Assembly (NCBI GenBank): GCA_016342745.1
Contig: JAEINT010000011.1
Coordinates: forward strand, 1-64,000
Source: Labilibaculum sp.
Lineage (GTDB): Bacteria > Bacteroidota > Bacteroidia > Bacteroidales > Marinifilaceae
DNA length: 64,000 nucleotides
Reading direction: 5' to 3'
The notes under the pieces were generated by a model. The model was not told where the DNA came from, searched no databases, and saw nothing but the letters and a program-made list of their open reading frames with translations. Position numbers and translations under genes: made by a program. Shown one piece after another: positions 51,002-59,951 of the stretch (its first letter is position 1; each line of letters opens with the position of its first letter).

Positions 51002-53146
51002 ATGTCCAATTCCTATAAAACTCAAGATCGTGGCTCAGCTAGTGATTATCAAAAATACATGGCTTCCATGGACAAGGTGATCACTGAAAAAGTGGCATCG
51101 GCAAGTCTGTTTTTCGATCCATCACCAGGCAATACTATTGTTGATATAGGAATGGCTTCGGGTGCGAGTTCCAATATTATTGCCAATCTATTTCAGCATA
51201 CTAATGTTATTGGAATAGATATTAATCCAACCATGGTTGAGTTGGCTCAAAATAACTATTCTCGTAAAAATCTTGAGTTTCGTGCTGATGATGGTGAAAC
51301 ACTTCAAAGTTTTAAAGAGAACAGCGTAAATGGCTTTTTTAACTGCTCATCGATTCATCACATTACCTCCTTTAATCAATACAACCCCAATAGAGCATTT
51401 AATACCATTAAACGAGAGGCAGAACTTCTAAAACCAGGTGGTGTTATAGTCATTCGAGATTTTGTGAAAGCGCCCCAAATGGAAGTGATTCTTGAAGTGA
51501 GTTCCATTGCCACAGCTACCGATCCAAGTAATGCCGATTTGCTGATTCAATTTTCTAAAACAGCACGTTCTTTAGCTCCTAAAGAGGAGCAGGGATTTCC
51601 AATAAAAGAGGTAGAATCAAAATCGGAAAATACCCGATGCTTTCAACTGTATTATGCCGATGCAGTAGAATTTGTTCGAAGGAAAGATTACTATGAGAAT
51701 TGGAATGTGGAGTTGCAGGAAGAGTATGGCTATTTTACACAAAAAGAGTTTGAAGAGATCTTTACCAGTCTCGGACTTCGAATCATCGTTTCGAATCCAA
51801 TTTTTAACCCCTGGATTGTAGAGAATCGATATAAAGATCAATTCACGATCTACAACATGGATGGGGAAGATATTGGTTTTCCGCCCACAAATTATTTAAT
51901 AGCTGCTGAGAAAATTGGCGATAGAGGAACTAATATTCATTTGGTAAGGCATCTGCCCGAACTAAAGCAAGCTTTTCTGGATTATTCAACCCACCAGAAT
52001 ACTAGCACCAAGCATCTTTACGATGTAGTGAAACGACCTCAAAGCGTTGTCGATATTATTCCTTATTACATTCACAATAACGAGGTAGAGATACTTGCAA
52101 AGCATGGCTATCCTCGTCCTTTGGTAAATGTGGAAACCGACAGTCCTATTATTGATCAAAAACGCTTTAGCGGATATATAACCGAAGGAATTACAGCTAG
52201 TAAGGATCTAAGCATACAAGATATTCTTTCCAAAAGAATCAACTTAGACAAGGCTGATATTGAAAATGAGATCCAATCGCTTGAATATTACCCATCGCCG
52301 GGAGGCATAGAGGAGAAAGTTGAATCATTCTTTGTAAAGCTTAATGAAAGAGCCAGCACCGATTTCCCGATTAACACCACGGCTAATGGTTTTTCCGATT
52401 TAGGATTGATTCGCAGATTCAATGCCATTCAACTCCTAAAAACGGCGCAAACGGGTGCTTTGGTAGAGGCTAGGCTAGAGCTTAATCTTTACAATTTGCT
52501 CAAAAGCCTAAATATTCCTTTCCCGCAATGGTTGGGTGGAAAAATTACTTATAGTGAATTTGAAGTGACACCAACACCACTTGCCGAATTACTAAAAGTG
52601 AAGACCAATTCCTTTGTGAATTGCAGTGAATCGGCCAATTATCTCCGAAAAAGCAGAGCTAAATTTGGTGAAAAGTCCACAAACGAAAGTAGCGATATAC
52701 TGGAGTATGTTTCTCCGCAACATGTGAGCTTGAATACGCTCATCACTCTTCCCTTGGTAAAACAGGACAATGAGTATTTCGTGGGATTAGAGGTTAGAAA
52801 TTTACCAGTTCCTCAAATTCTTTCGGGCAACAGCACCATTCTAACAGCTCCAGCACAGCGATTGCCAAAACAAATTTCGTCTTTTAAAGCCTTAGAGAAT
52901 CACATATTGAACACCAGCATTTTTGGTTCCCAAATCACCAAGTTTTCAAAATTGGGCGAAAAGTTCTTCCCAAGCGTGGGAGTTACTCCCGAGCAAGCAT
53001 ATCCTTATGTTGTTGAATTGACTCACAACAATGATACTCTAAAATGGGTGAAGTTGACTGAACTGTACAAGAATATAGAGCTGATAAGAGATGGGCACTT
53101 GCTTATTTCTATTTTCAGGTTAGTAAATGCATTAGGATTGAGATAG
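51002..53146 (+). CDS. SAM methyltransferase fused to probable degenerate Nudix domains
   Basis: This 714-residue protein has an N-terminal class I methyltransferase (about 20-280) with the SAM loop IVDIGMASGAS at 46-56 and VIGIDINPTM near 75. From about 340 to 450 it resembles a Nudix fold of the ADP-sugar hydrolase type, including SGYITEGIT and YYPSPGGIEEKVESFF. The REUxEE box is absent, so it may bind rather than cleave. The last 150 residues, with VGVTPEQAYPYVVEL and LKWVKLTEL, look like a second degenerate copy. It is the last gene of the operon. The substrate is unknown; an ADP-ribose- or NAD-linked one is inference. Confidence 0.75.
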   Translation: MSNSYKTQDRGSASDYQKYMASMDKVITEKVASASLFFDPSPGNTIVDIGMASGASSNIIANLFQHTNVIGIDINPTMVELAQNNYSRKNLEFRADDGETLQSFKENSVNGFFNCSSIHHITSFNQYNPNRAFNTIKREAELLKPGGVIVIRDFVKAPQMEVILEVSSIATATDPSNADLLIQFSKTARSLAPKEEQGFPIKEVESKSENTRCFQLYYADAVEFVRRKDYYENWNVELQEEYGYFTQKEFEEIFTSLGLRIIVSNPIFNPWIVENRYKDQFTIYNMDGEDIGFPPTNYLIAAEKIGDRGTNIHLVRHLPELKQAFLDYSTHQNTSTKHLYDVVKRPQSVVDIIPYYIHNNEVEILAKHGYPRPLVNVETDSPIIDQKRFSGYITEGITASKDLSIQDILSKRINLDKADIENEIQSLEYYPSPGGIEEKVESFFVKLNERASTDFPINTTANGFSDLGLIRRFNAIQLLKTAQTGALVEARLELNLYNLLKSLNIPFPQWLGGKITYSEFEVTPTPLAELLKVKTNSFVNCSESANYLRKSRAKFGEKSTNESSDILEYVSPQHVSLNTLITLPLVKQDNEYFVGLEVRNLPVPQILSGNSTILTAPAQRLPKQISSFKALENHILNTSIFGSQITKFSKLGEKFFPSVGVTPEQAYPYVVELTHNNDTLKWVKLTELYKNIELIRDGHLLISIFRLVNALGLR

Positions 53147-53204
53147 TTGCTATCTCTTCAACTCTGAAATTCAATTTTATTACATAAGATTTAGTAAAAT
53201 AAAT

Positions 53205-53229
53205 AAAGCCCTGCAATGAGGGCTTTTAT
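53205..53229. terminator. Bidirectional terminator of the NAD operon and mnmE
   Basis: AAAGCCCT and AGGGCTTT form an 8-bp stem around gcaatg, with T-rich flanks on both strands. It lies between the two convergent units. Confidence 0.82.
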
Positions 53230-53263
53230 AATGGTTTGGTATGTATTGGTAGCTTTTTGTATC

Positions 53264-54661
53264 CTATTTGCCGATGCAGAAATTCTTAAAGATATTCCCT
53301 AGAACTTCATCAGTACTAATATCTCCAGTAATTTCACCTAGGAAATGAAGGCATTCACGAATGTCTTGAGCAAGGAAATCAGTAGGGATCTGGCCTTCTA
53401 AGCCAGTATTTACTCTATCAATACTTCCTAAGGCATTTTTAAGAGCTTCGAAATGGCGAATGTTGGTCACAATTACATCTTGCTCATTAATTGTACCCAT
53501 ATTTACTGTTTTTAGAAGTTCCTTGGTTAAGGAATCGATGTTTTGCTTTTGTTTTGCAGATATAAAAAGCAATTTATCATCTGTTTGTACACCGATTAAG
53601 CTTTTTGCAAATCCTTGAGGATCTGGAATCAAATCAATTTTATTAATGCATATAATCAAATGTTGTGCCTCACGATCAATAGCTTCGTTTACTTTAAGAA
53701 TTGAATCATTTACATCTTCAATGTTACGGTCAGCATCAATTAGTAGAAGAACGATTTGAGCCTGTTTCATTTTGCTGTAAGTACGCTCAATTCCCATGCT
53801 CTCAATTTTATCAAGAGTTGTTCGAATACCCGCTGTATCGATAAATCGGAAGGTGATCCCGCCAAGGTTAATGGTATCTTCAATCACATCACGCGTAGTA
53901 CCTGCAATATCGGAAACAATGGCGCGATCTTCATTCAAAAGAGCATTTAAAAGAGTTGACTTTCCTACATTAGTATTGCCGACAATAGCAACAGGAACAC
54001 CATTCTTAATTACATTACCCAACTCAAAAGAATTAACCAATTTCTGGATTAATCCCTGAATTTCGTTCACTAAACTGGTTAATTGAGTACGATCTGCAAA
54101 TTCAACATCTTCTTCACCAAAATCGAGTTCTAACTCAATTAAAGAAATGAAGTTTAGCAGGCGGCCGCGTAAATTGGCTATTTCGTTAGAGAAACCTCCC
54201 CGCATTTGCTGCAATGCGACTTTATGAGCAGCAGCTGAACTTGATGCTATTAAATCAGCGACAGCTTCGGCTTGTGAAAGGTCCATTTTGCCATTTAAAA
54301 AGGCACGTTGGGTATATTCTCCAGGATTAGCACTACGAGCACCATTTTTAAGTAATACCTGTAAAATACGGTATTGAATAAAAGGAGCACCATGGCAGGC
54401 AATTTCGATACTGTTTTCGCCCGTGTAGGAGTGCGGTGCTTTAAAAATAGTCACCAAAACCTCGTCGATAATATCTTCGCCATCTTGGATGGTTCCAAAA
54501 TGAACGGTATTTGCTTTTTGTTCTGCAATAGATTTTTTGCTTGCAGCAACAAACACCTTATCGCAAATTGTTAGAGCATTTGCTCCAGAAAGGCGCACAA
54601 TCGCAATGGCTCCGTTGCCAGGAGCTGTAGAAATCGCACATATAGTAGATTGATCAATCAT
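53264..54661 (-). CDS. mnmE: tRNA modification GTPase
   Basis: This 465-residue protein, with MnmG, installs the carboxymethylaminomethyl group on wobble uridine of several tRNAs. It has an N-terminal folate-binding domain, a helical domain and an inserted Ras-like G domain: GNTNVGKST (near 227), GTTRD, DTAG and NKID. The C-terminal FCIGK carries the conserved cysteine. I start at the ATG at 54661 (MIDQSTICAIST); the longer frame adds 22 non-homologous residues. A TATCTTTG -7 box (minus strand, 54686-54693) precedes this start. Confidence 0.97.
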   Translation of the reverse strand: MIDQSTICAISTAPGNGAIAIVRLSGANALTICDKVFVAASKKSIAEQKANTVHFGTIQDGEDIIDEVLVTIFKAPHSYTGENSIEIACHGAPFIQYRILQVLLKNGARSANPGEYTQRAFLNGKMDLSQAEAVADLIASSSAAAHKVALQQMRGGFSNEIANLRGRLLNFISLIELELDFGEEDVEFADRTQLTSLVNEIQGLIQKLVNSFELGNVIKNGVPVAIVGNTNVGKSTLLNALLNEDRAIVSDIAGTTRDVIEDTINLGGITFRFIDTAGIRTTLDKIESMGIERTYSKMKQAQIVLLLIDADRNIEDVNDSILKVNEAIDREAQHLIICINKIDLIPDPQGFAKSLIGVQTDDKLLFISAKQKQNIDSLTKELLKTVNMGTINEQDVIVTNIRHFEALKNALGSIDRVNTGLEGQIPTDFLAQDIRECLHFLGEITGDISTDEVLGNIFKNFCIGK

Positions 54662-54685
54662 ATTCTTTATTGTTATAAACTTTTG

Positions 54686-54693
54686 CAAAGATA
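54686..54693 (-). promoter_or_regulatory. -7 box of mnmE
   Basis: The minus strand reads TATCTTTGCAA, 24 bp before the ATG at 54661. Its position inside the upstream frame extension supports the shorter start. Confidence 0.55.
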
Positions 54694-54796
54694 GAAGAGA
54701 ATTATGAATGCTAGGTTTTTTCTTCATTAAATTTATGATTCAGTTACCATCACTTTTGTCATTTTATTACTTTTGTTCTAAAATTAAAAACAAGCC

Positions 54797-55150
54797 ATGA
54801 AGAATATTACAGGTCGTTGGACTTTTAACGAAGATTTTGGTTTTGGTAAAGACGAAGGCTTTGCTGAATTTACACAAACAGGAGAAAGTATTACAGGAGT
54901 TGTTGTTTATACAGAGCGTATTGAAGGAGAAACTCCTTTTCGAGTGCAACAAGATGTCGAAGGAACGTTTGATGGCTGCAATTTGAAGGTTACAGGTACA
55001 AAAGTTGAATTATTGGATGTTGAAAAAGAGTTCGAGTACCATTTGGATACTTGGGAAGGTGTTTTGAATGCTAACAATCAGATTGTAGGACACAGTTACG
55101 ATAACAAGGAATGCTTTGGCGTGTTTGTAATGTCGCCAATCGAATTGTAA
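54797..55150 (+). CDS. Small uncharacterised beta-rich protein
   Basis: This 117-residue soluble protein, beginning MKNITGRWTFNEDFG, is predicted to be beta-rich with alternating hydrophobic strands (GVVVYTERIEG, VEGTFDGCNLKVTGTKVEL, NNQIVGHSYDN). The pattern resembles small lipocalin-like barrels, but I cannot place it in a family. There is no signal peptide. A TACTTTTG -7 box lies about 25 bp upstream (54768-54775). Confidence 0.72.
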   Translation: MKNITGRWTFNEDFGFGKDEGFAEFTQTGESITGVVVYTERIEGETPFRVQQDVEGTFDGCNLKVTGTKVELLDVEKEFEYHLDTWEGVLNANNQIVGHSYDNKECFGVFVMSPIEL

Positions 55151-55173
55151 AAAAAAATACATCATTAAGCTTA

Positions 55174-55205
55174 AAAAGATCGATACTTAACTTGTCGATC
55201 TTTTC
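55174..55205 (+). terminator. Intrinsic terminator
   Basis: AAAAGATCGA and TCGATCTTTT pair around an 11-base loop. Nearly the same stem is used after tRNA-Leu at 62455-62488. Confidence 0.82.
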
Positions 55206-55256
55206 TTGTTTTTACAGGTAATTATTCTCTCCAAAATAGCACAATGCAAAGCTATT

Positions 55257-55880
55257 TTAGTTCATGATATTGAAAATAGCAATAGCGAATAAAAAGAATC
55301 TTAAAAAGCGAAATAAGCCAAATAAAAGGTACTTCTTAAAGCTAAAATTGATAATCCCAGAAGCCATACTTACCATTGAAAATGGTAAAGGAAGTAGGGC
55401 TCCAACAACGATAAGAAAACCACCCCATTTTCTTAAATTAACAATATGCTTCTTCATTCTGTTCTCAACTACTTTTTTTACAGCAGGAATTGTTAATACT
55501 GTTTTTCCGATAAAATAGGATATGCACCCTCCAATGTAGGAGAGCAAGGCTAAAAGTGATAAATGGAGCGCAGGTTCAGGTAAAGTTTTTACCCAAGCAA
55601 TGAATAATTCAGGTGGGATTAGCCCCAAAAACGATTCGGAAGCAAAAAAGAGCGAGAAAATACTAATAACAGAATAGTTTTTAGTTGTTTCTTCAAAGAG
55701 CGTATGGAAATCTAAAACGTAGTGCTCTAATAAAATAGCTCCTCCAATTAGTAAAACCAATGGTAGTATTGCTTTTTTGATATTTTGTCCTAAGAATTGA
55801 TAAAAGCCAGTATACGAATAATACTGATGAAGAAGTTGAAATCTAGACTTCCTATTTTTTTGAGTAATTGGTGTTTTCAT
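55257..55880 (-). CDS. VTT/YqaA-like inner-membrane protein
   Basis: This 207-residue protein has about five hydrophobic segments. The GGCISYFIGK and ALLPLPFSMVSMASGIINFSF stretches are typical of the VTT (SNARE-associated/DedA-like) domain as found in the short YqaA branch. DedA relatives act as lipid scramblases or flippases and support membrane homeostasis; YqaA function is not established. It starts with ATG at 55880 and is monocistronic. Confidence 0.82.
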   Translation of the reverse strand: MKTPITQKNRKSRFQLLHQYYSYTGFYQFLGQNIKKAILPLVLLIGGAILLEHYVLDFHTLFEETTKNYSVISIFSLFFASESFLGLIPPELFIAWVKTLPEPALHLSLLALLSYIGGCISYFIGKTVLTIPAVKKVVENRMKKHIVNLRKWGGFLIVVGALLPLPFSMVSMASGIINFSFKKYLLFGLFRFLRFFLFAIAIFNIMN

Positions 55881-56070
55881 TTCTTACTTATTCTTATTTT
55901 ATTGATATGCGCAACAGAATATACAATAGGCTATCATGTTCTAGACTATTATTCTTTTATTAGTGTGCACAAATACTCACCTTAGATATTATTGTCTGAA
56001 AAAAGTTTGATAATACTATTACTAGATTATCTAAGATCTAATTTGAAAGGAATTCTTGAAGTTTAAAAAT

Positions 56071-56361
56071 TTACCGCTGTGGAGGCGGGGATACAATGTT
56101 TCTAGGATATTGAAAATGTTCTGAATAGCTATAATAGTAAAACGAAGTGCTTGCTAATAAATAACTTTGACTTGTTTCTGACATATTTAGTTCTTCTCCG
56201 TCTATATTCTCATTTTCTGATGAAATATCTTCAGCCTCAGGCATCAAATCAGCAAATGATTCGATACTATTTTCCTGATTTATTTTACTGATATGTTGCA
56301 TGACCGGCACCATTACAAATAAAATAGCCAAGAGTAATAATAAAATAGACTGTTTTTTCAT
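56071..56361 (-). CDS. Small exported or membrane-anchored hypothetical protein
   Basis: This 96-residue protein begins MKKQSILLLLLAILFVMVPV, a clear signal peptide or anchor, followed by an acidic stretch (about 35-65: ADLMPEAEDISSENENIDGEE) and a tyrosine/serine-rich tail ending SPPPQR. I use the ATG at 56361 because the longer frame adds residues unlike a signal peptide. The family was not recognised. Confidence 0.6.
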   Translation of the reverse strand: MKKQSILLLLLAILFVMVPVMQHISKINQENSIESFADLMPEAEDISSENENIDGEELNMSETSQSYLLASTSFYYYSYSEHFQYPRNIVSPPPQR

Positions 56362-56518
56362 ATTCCAATTTTCGAATAGCAAATGTATAAAAAATAACCA
56401 TCGGTTAGATTGATTTTTAGTGTTCAAAATGTTAATGTTCGTTATAAATTCAAAATAAGTGTGGGTAAAAGCTAATGTTCACCTCTTTGCATGAAATCTT
56501 TATGAGAAAAAAAAGCAG

Positions 56519-56535
56519 AAGTAGGGATTCTCCCC
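56519..56535. promoter_or_regulatory. Shared GC-rich motif, copy 1 (stress-protein operon)
   Basis: AAGTAGGGATTCTCCCC, partly palindromic (GGGA...TCCC), stands out in AT-rich DNA. It lies about 67 bp before the predicted transcription start of the stress-protein operon. A 17-bp copy with two differences precedes nhaA. Confidence 0.6.
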
Positions 56536-56557
56536 ATACGAAGTAGGTGTCATCCTG

Positions 56558-56588
56558 TTTCGATTCATTTCGCTGGGCTGTAGTTTTG
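56558..56588 (+). promoter_or_regulatory. Promoter of the stress-protein operon
   Basis: TTTC at 56558-56561 (one mismatch to TTTG), a 19-bp spacer, then TAGTTTTG at 56581-56588. The ATG follows at 56605. Confidence 0.65.
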
Positions 56589-56604
56589 TAAATAAAAAAG
56601 AAAC

Positions 56605-57432
56605 ATGCAAACCAAAAGAAATAATAAGCCAAACGAGAAGATTTTAATTCTTGCAGATTTTTCAGAAGGAAATTGGAGAGCAATTCAATTTGCCATGAAG
56701 CATCTATATCAGTCAGGTTCCGAAATTTGTATTGTACAAACGTGGCAAAAAGCAAATTTTGGATTTTCAATGGTAAGAGATCTTGCTCCAATTCTTCAAA
56801 ACATTGCTGTAAACGAGTTAGAGGTAATAAAAACGAAGCTATTGAAGAATTATCCGCTTGACGATACTCAAATTAAGCTATATCCTTTTGAAGGTAATTT
56901 ACCTTCATTTTTTTCAAGTGAAGTATTTCAAGATAAAAAGTGGCATGTTGTAATGGCTCCTGGTGAAAATTCTTGCAAACTGTCATCTAATCCAAGAATA
57001 GCGGAAATTATTGATGGAATAAAGCAACCGTTATACATTCTTACAGGAGAAAGTTCAAATACAGAAATAGATGATGTTAATGTCTTTGCTACAACCGTAA
57101 AACCATCTAAATCGGTTCTGTCTAGTTTAGCAAAAATGGCTTTAAATAAAGAGATTGAATTTAGAGTTTACCTCGATTCAAGTACTTTTTCTGTCTCAAT
57201 AATAGAAGCATGTAAAAGAATGTTTTCAAAAGTATGCAAAAGTTCATCCTTGCAGTTTTATGAATCTGAAAATACTGACAATCAACTAGGATTGGAAAAT
57301 TTGCCACAAGAGAATGGTCAAAGGCTTATCGTTTTTGATGAAAATTATCAACGAAAATACAACACTAAATTCAGATCATATATTGATTCGTGGTTTTTAA
57401 GAAGTAAAGGAATATGTGTAGGTAATTCATAA
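56605..57432 (+). CDS. Universal stress protein-like protein (degenerate)
   Basis: This 275-residue cytoplasmic protein starts with the Usp strand KILILADFSEGNWRAIQFAMK (in part about 12-31) and appears to be a tandem of two Usp-like domains, the second weak. The ATP-binding G-x2-G-x9-G-(S/T) signature is not evident, so it is probably a non-ATP-binding type. It lies 10 bp before a second, clearer Usp gene and shares its promoter. Confidence 0.75.
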   Translation: MQTKRNNKPNEKILILADFSEGNWRAIQFAMKHLYQSGSEICIVQTWQKANFGFSMVRDLAPILQNIAVNELEVIKTKLLKNYPLDDTQIKLYPFEGNLPSFFSSEVFQDKKWHVVMAPGENSCKLSSNPRIAEIIDGIKQPLYILTGESSNTEIDDVNVFATTVKPSKSVLSSLAKMALNKEIEFRVYLDSSTFSVSIIEACKRMFSKVCKSSSLQFYESENTDNQLGLENLPQENGQRLIVFDENYQRKYNTKFRSYIDSWFLRSKGICVGNS

Positions 57433-57442
57433 ATCGTATGCT

Positions 57443-58390
57443 ATGAAAGTTCGAATGTTAAAAAGGATTTTAGTTCCAATTAGTTTAGCTGGAGATGGAG
57501 AAAGTGCTTTCAGACAAGCCCTTTTTTTCCGAAGAAGATTATCATCTAGAATTACATTACTTCATGTAATCCCGCCAAGCTTGCGATTAACGAATGTGAT
57601 TCAAACAGATATAGATAAAAATTTGCAGGCTAGAGCCATGGTTCGTTTGGTTAGGTTCGTAAAAATTCATTTTAAAGGCAAAGTGCCAGACAATATGGAA
57701 TTAAGAGTCGAAATTGGCCAACATGTTTCAATAATAAATGAAATAGCAAAAGAAGAAAAGTTTGATTTGATAATCATTAATAAGAATGAGAAAAGACATG
57801 GTATTGCAGATAAGTTTCGAAGACACAGTGCTGAAAAAATAGTGGGTGAATCAATATGTCCCGTATTAACTGTAAAGCATCAGTGGACGAATAGGGGCGT
57901 CAGGGACATATTGGTTCCTATTGATATTGTAAGAAAATCAAGAGATTTACTGAAGTGGTCTATTTTTTTAGGTCAATTAATGAATGCCCGAATCCATATT
58001 CTTGCGGCTTTAACCGTAAAGATTGACTTGGAAAGAAGCCTTGCTTATAAAAAGGCGAATTTAATGAAAGAGATAATTGAAAAAGAGGGGCTAGAGTGTA
58101 AGGTTTCTATTGAAGTAAAAGAAGCAGAAAATCGTTTAGAAGCGCTTGTTATGGGTGCAAAAAATAAAGCAGCCGATCTCATTTTGGTACAGGGACATCA
58201 GGAAATGATATTTAGCGATGGACAGACTGAACGATTGCACATCGAACTTTTGCATAAATCCGTAAAGCCAGTAATGTTTTTAGGGGTGGGACAGGAAAAT
58301 ATTTTTACTGATTTACTTAGATCTGGTAATACAAATTCTGTGACGTGTGAAAAAGGAAATCTAACCAATGCTATTGAATTGAACAATTAA
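57443..58390 (+). CDS. Tandem universal stress protein
   Basis: This 315-residue protein has two Usp domains (about 5-150 and 155-300). The first starts LKRILVPISLAGDGESAFRQA and has DLIIINKNEKRHGIADKFRRHSAEKIV (in part about 112-130), the region of the nucleotide loop. The second starts RDILVPIDIVRKSRDLLKW. Usp proteins accumulate under anoxia, starvation or stress. Co-transcribed with the preceding Usp-like gene and next to a NarL-type two-component system. Confidence 0.87.
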   Translation: MKVRMLKRILVPISLAGDGESAFRQALFFRRRLSSRITLLHVIPPSLRLTNVIQTDIDKNLQARAMVRLVRFVKIHFKGKVPDNMELRVEIGQHVSIINEIAKEEKFDLIIINKNEKRHGIADKFRRHSAEKIVGESICPVLTVKHQWTNRGVRDILVPIDIVRKSRDLLKWSIFLGQLMNARIHILAALTVKIDLERSLAYKKANLMKEIIEKEGLECKVSIEVKEAENRLEALVMGAKNKAADLILVQGHQEMIFSDGQTERLHIELLHKSVKPVMFLGVGQENIFTDLLRSGNTNSVTCEKGNLTNAIELNN

Positions 58391-58656
58391 AACAAACAAC
58401 AAATCAATAATAAAAAGTCAAAAAGGTATTGTCACAGTATTTATTAAAGGGAATGGGTTAGTGACCGATACCAAAGGAAAGCTTTACGAAAAATAATTAT
58501 TATCGTGTAAACATAGTTAGATCGTTAGCTTTCCTTATTTGACTTTTCCTAAGATTATTGTTTGAATACTTTGTGGATTTTAAAATCAGTAGATTAAGCA
58601 AGCTTACCCTTAAAAAGATTAGCTATATTATTTGTAAATTTGTTCTTCATACAAAA

Positions 58657-59949
58657 ATGGCACTTTTAACAAATGCATTAAAATATATGCGAATAAAGAA
58701 GAATTTTTTCATCAAACAAAAGATTGTAATTGTATTATTACTTTTCAGTTTTGTTGCATTCGCAGGAATTATTTACACATTTCAAACCAGTTCCAATCTA
58801 GATGCTCAACACATTCAATTGGTGGAATCTTCGGAGAAAATAGAAATTGAAGTTTTCAATGCAAGAATAATGCTGGATGAATTTCTGGATGGTGATACTT
58901 CCATTAAAAAAGGTTCCATTCTTGAATGTTATGGCAAAGCCAATAATTACATCAAAGGTATTGGTCTGATAACCACTAATTCAGACAGTTTAAAATTAGA
59001 TCAAGGGAATAGATTCCTGTATCAGCTAACTAAATTGGATTCGTCTATTGTGGAGATAAAAAAGATAGTTCAGCTTAGCTTGAATAAGAGGCAGCAAGGA
59101 AATGATTCAAGTTTATTAAACTCCAACCGTAATTTTATTCTCATATTTAACGAATATGAGAAAAGCTTACATTCCTATATCAGCGAAAGCAATAACCTTT
59201 TAAAAAGGAAGATTTTTATTTTGCTTACTGCTGTTTTTATTATTCTAATAATTAGTCTGATTTTGATTGTTCGTTTAATGAATTCACTAATCAGGACAAA
59301 CCGTGAATTATTGCGAAACACAATGAAGGTAGAGCAAAGTGAGCGGAAAAGGATTGCGATGGATCTTCACGATGGACTTGGTGCGATGTTATCGAGTGTT
59401 GGCTTGTATAGTAAGATATTAGAGAAAGAGTTTAAGGATAATAAGCAAGCAAGTAGTAATTTAAACCAAATTACACAATTGTCTAATCAAGCCTTACAGA
59501 CAGTTTCAGAGGTTATTAATAATTTGAATCCATCAATTTTAAAACGTCATAACATTGTAGAATCACTTGATCGATTTTGCTCTAGAATTAATAAAGTTGG
59601 AAATTTAAAGCTGCAGTTTAACGCTGATGAATTTTTTGGCAAAATGGATAAAAGTAGGGAAGTAATTCTTTATCGAATTTGTAGTGAACTAATCAATAAT
59701 ACCATAAAACATGCTAATGCAACTAAAGCTTCTATTGTTTTAAGTCGGACAACTAAAGTCATGTTAAAATATCAGGATAATGGAATTGGGTTTAATCGTG
59801 ACGAGCTTTTAGTCAGCGACATTAATGGGATGGGTTTGACCAATATTATTGATCGAGTTGAATCGATTGGTGGACAATGTCTTATTGATACATCGAAAGG
59901 GAATGGATTTGCAATAAGCATCGAAATAGGAATTGATAAACGACAGTAG
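58657..59949 (+). CDS. NarL-class sensor histidine kinase
   Basis: This 430-residue membrane kinase has a first helix at about 18-38, a periplasmic helical sensor of about 140 residues (CHASE3-like in look, not confirmed) and a second helix at about 185-208. A HisKA_3 domain follows with phospho-His238 in AMDLHDGLG. The HATPase domain has ELINNTIKHA, YQDNGIGF and GMGLTNI. I start at the ATG at 58657 because a TAAATTTG -7 box lies at 58635-58642; an ATG ten codons later also works. It ends 2 bp before its response regulator gene. Confidence 0.92.
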   Translation: MALLTNALKYMRIKKNFFIKQKIVIVLLLFSFVAFAGIIYTFQTSSNLDAQHIQLVESSEKIEIEVFNARIMLDEFLDGDTSIKKGSILECYGKANNYIKGIGLITTNSDSLKLDQGNRFLYQLTKLDSSIVEIKKIVQLSLNKRQQGNDSSLLNSNRNFILIFNEYEKSLHSYISESNNLLKRKIFILLTAVFIILIISLILIVRLMNSLIRTNRELLRNTMKVEQSERKRIAMDLHDGLGAMLSSVGLYSKILEKEFKDNKQASSNLNQITQLSNQALQTVSEVINNLNPSILKRHNIVESLDRFCSRINKVGNLKLQFNADEFFGKMDKSREVILYRICSELINNTIKHANATKASIVLSRTTKVMLKYQDNGIGFNRDELLVSDINGMGLTNIIDRVESIGGQCLIDTSKGNGFAISIEIGIDKRQ

Positions 59950-59951
59950 TT

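Noticed and set aside
54662-54727. N-terminal extension of mnmE by 22 residues
   Set aside because: The MnmE N terminus starts at MIDQSTICAIST, and a -7 box lies within the extension.
56450-56791. Minus-strand frame of 113 codons
   Set aside because: It lies largely antisense to the stress-protein gene and its promoter, with no recognisable domain.
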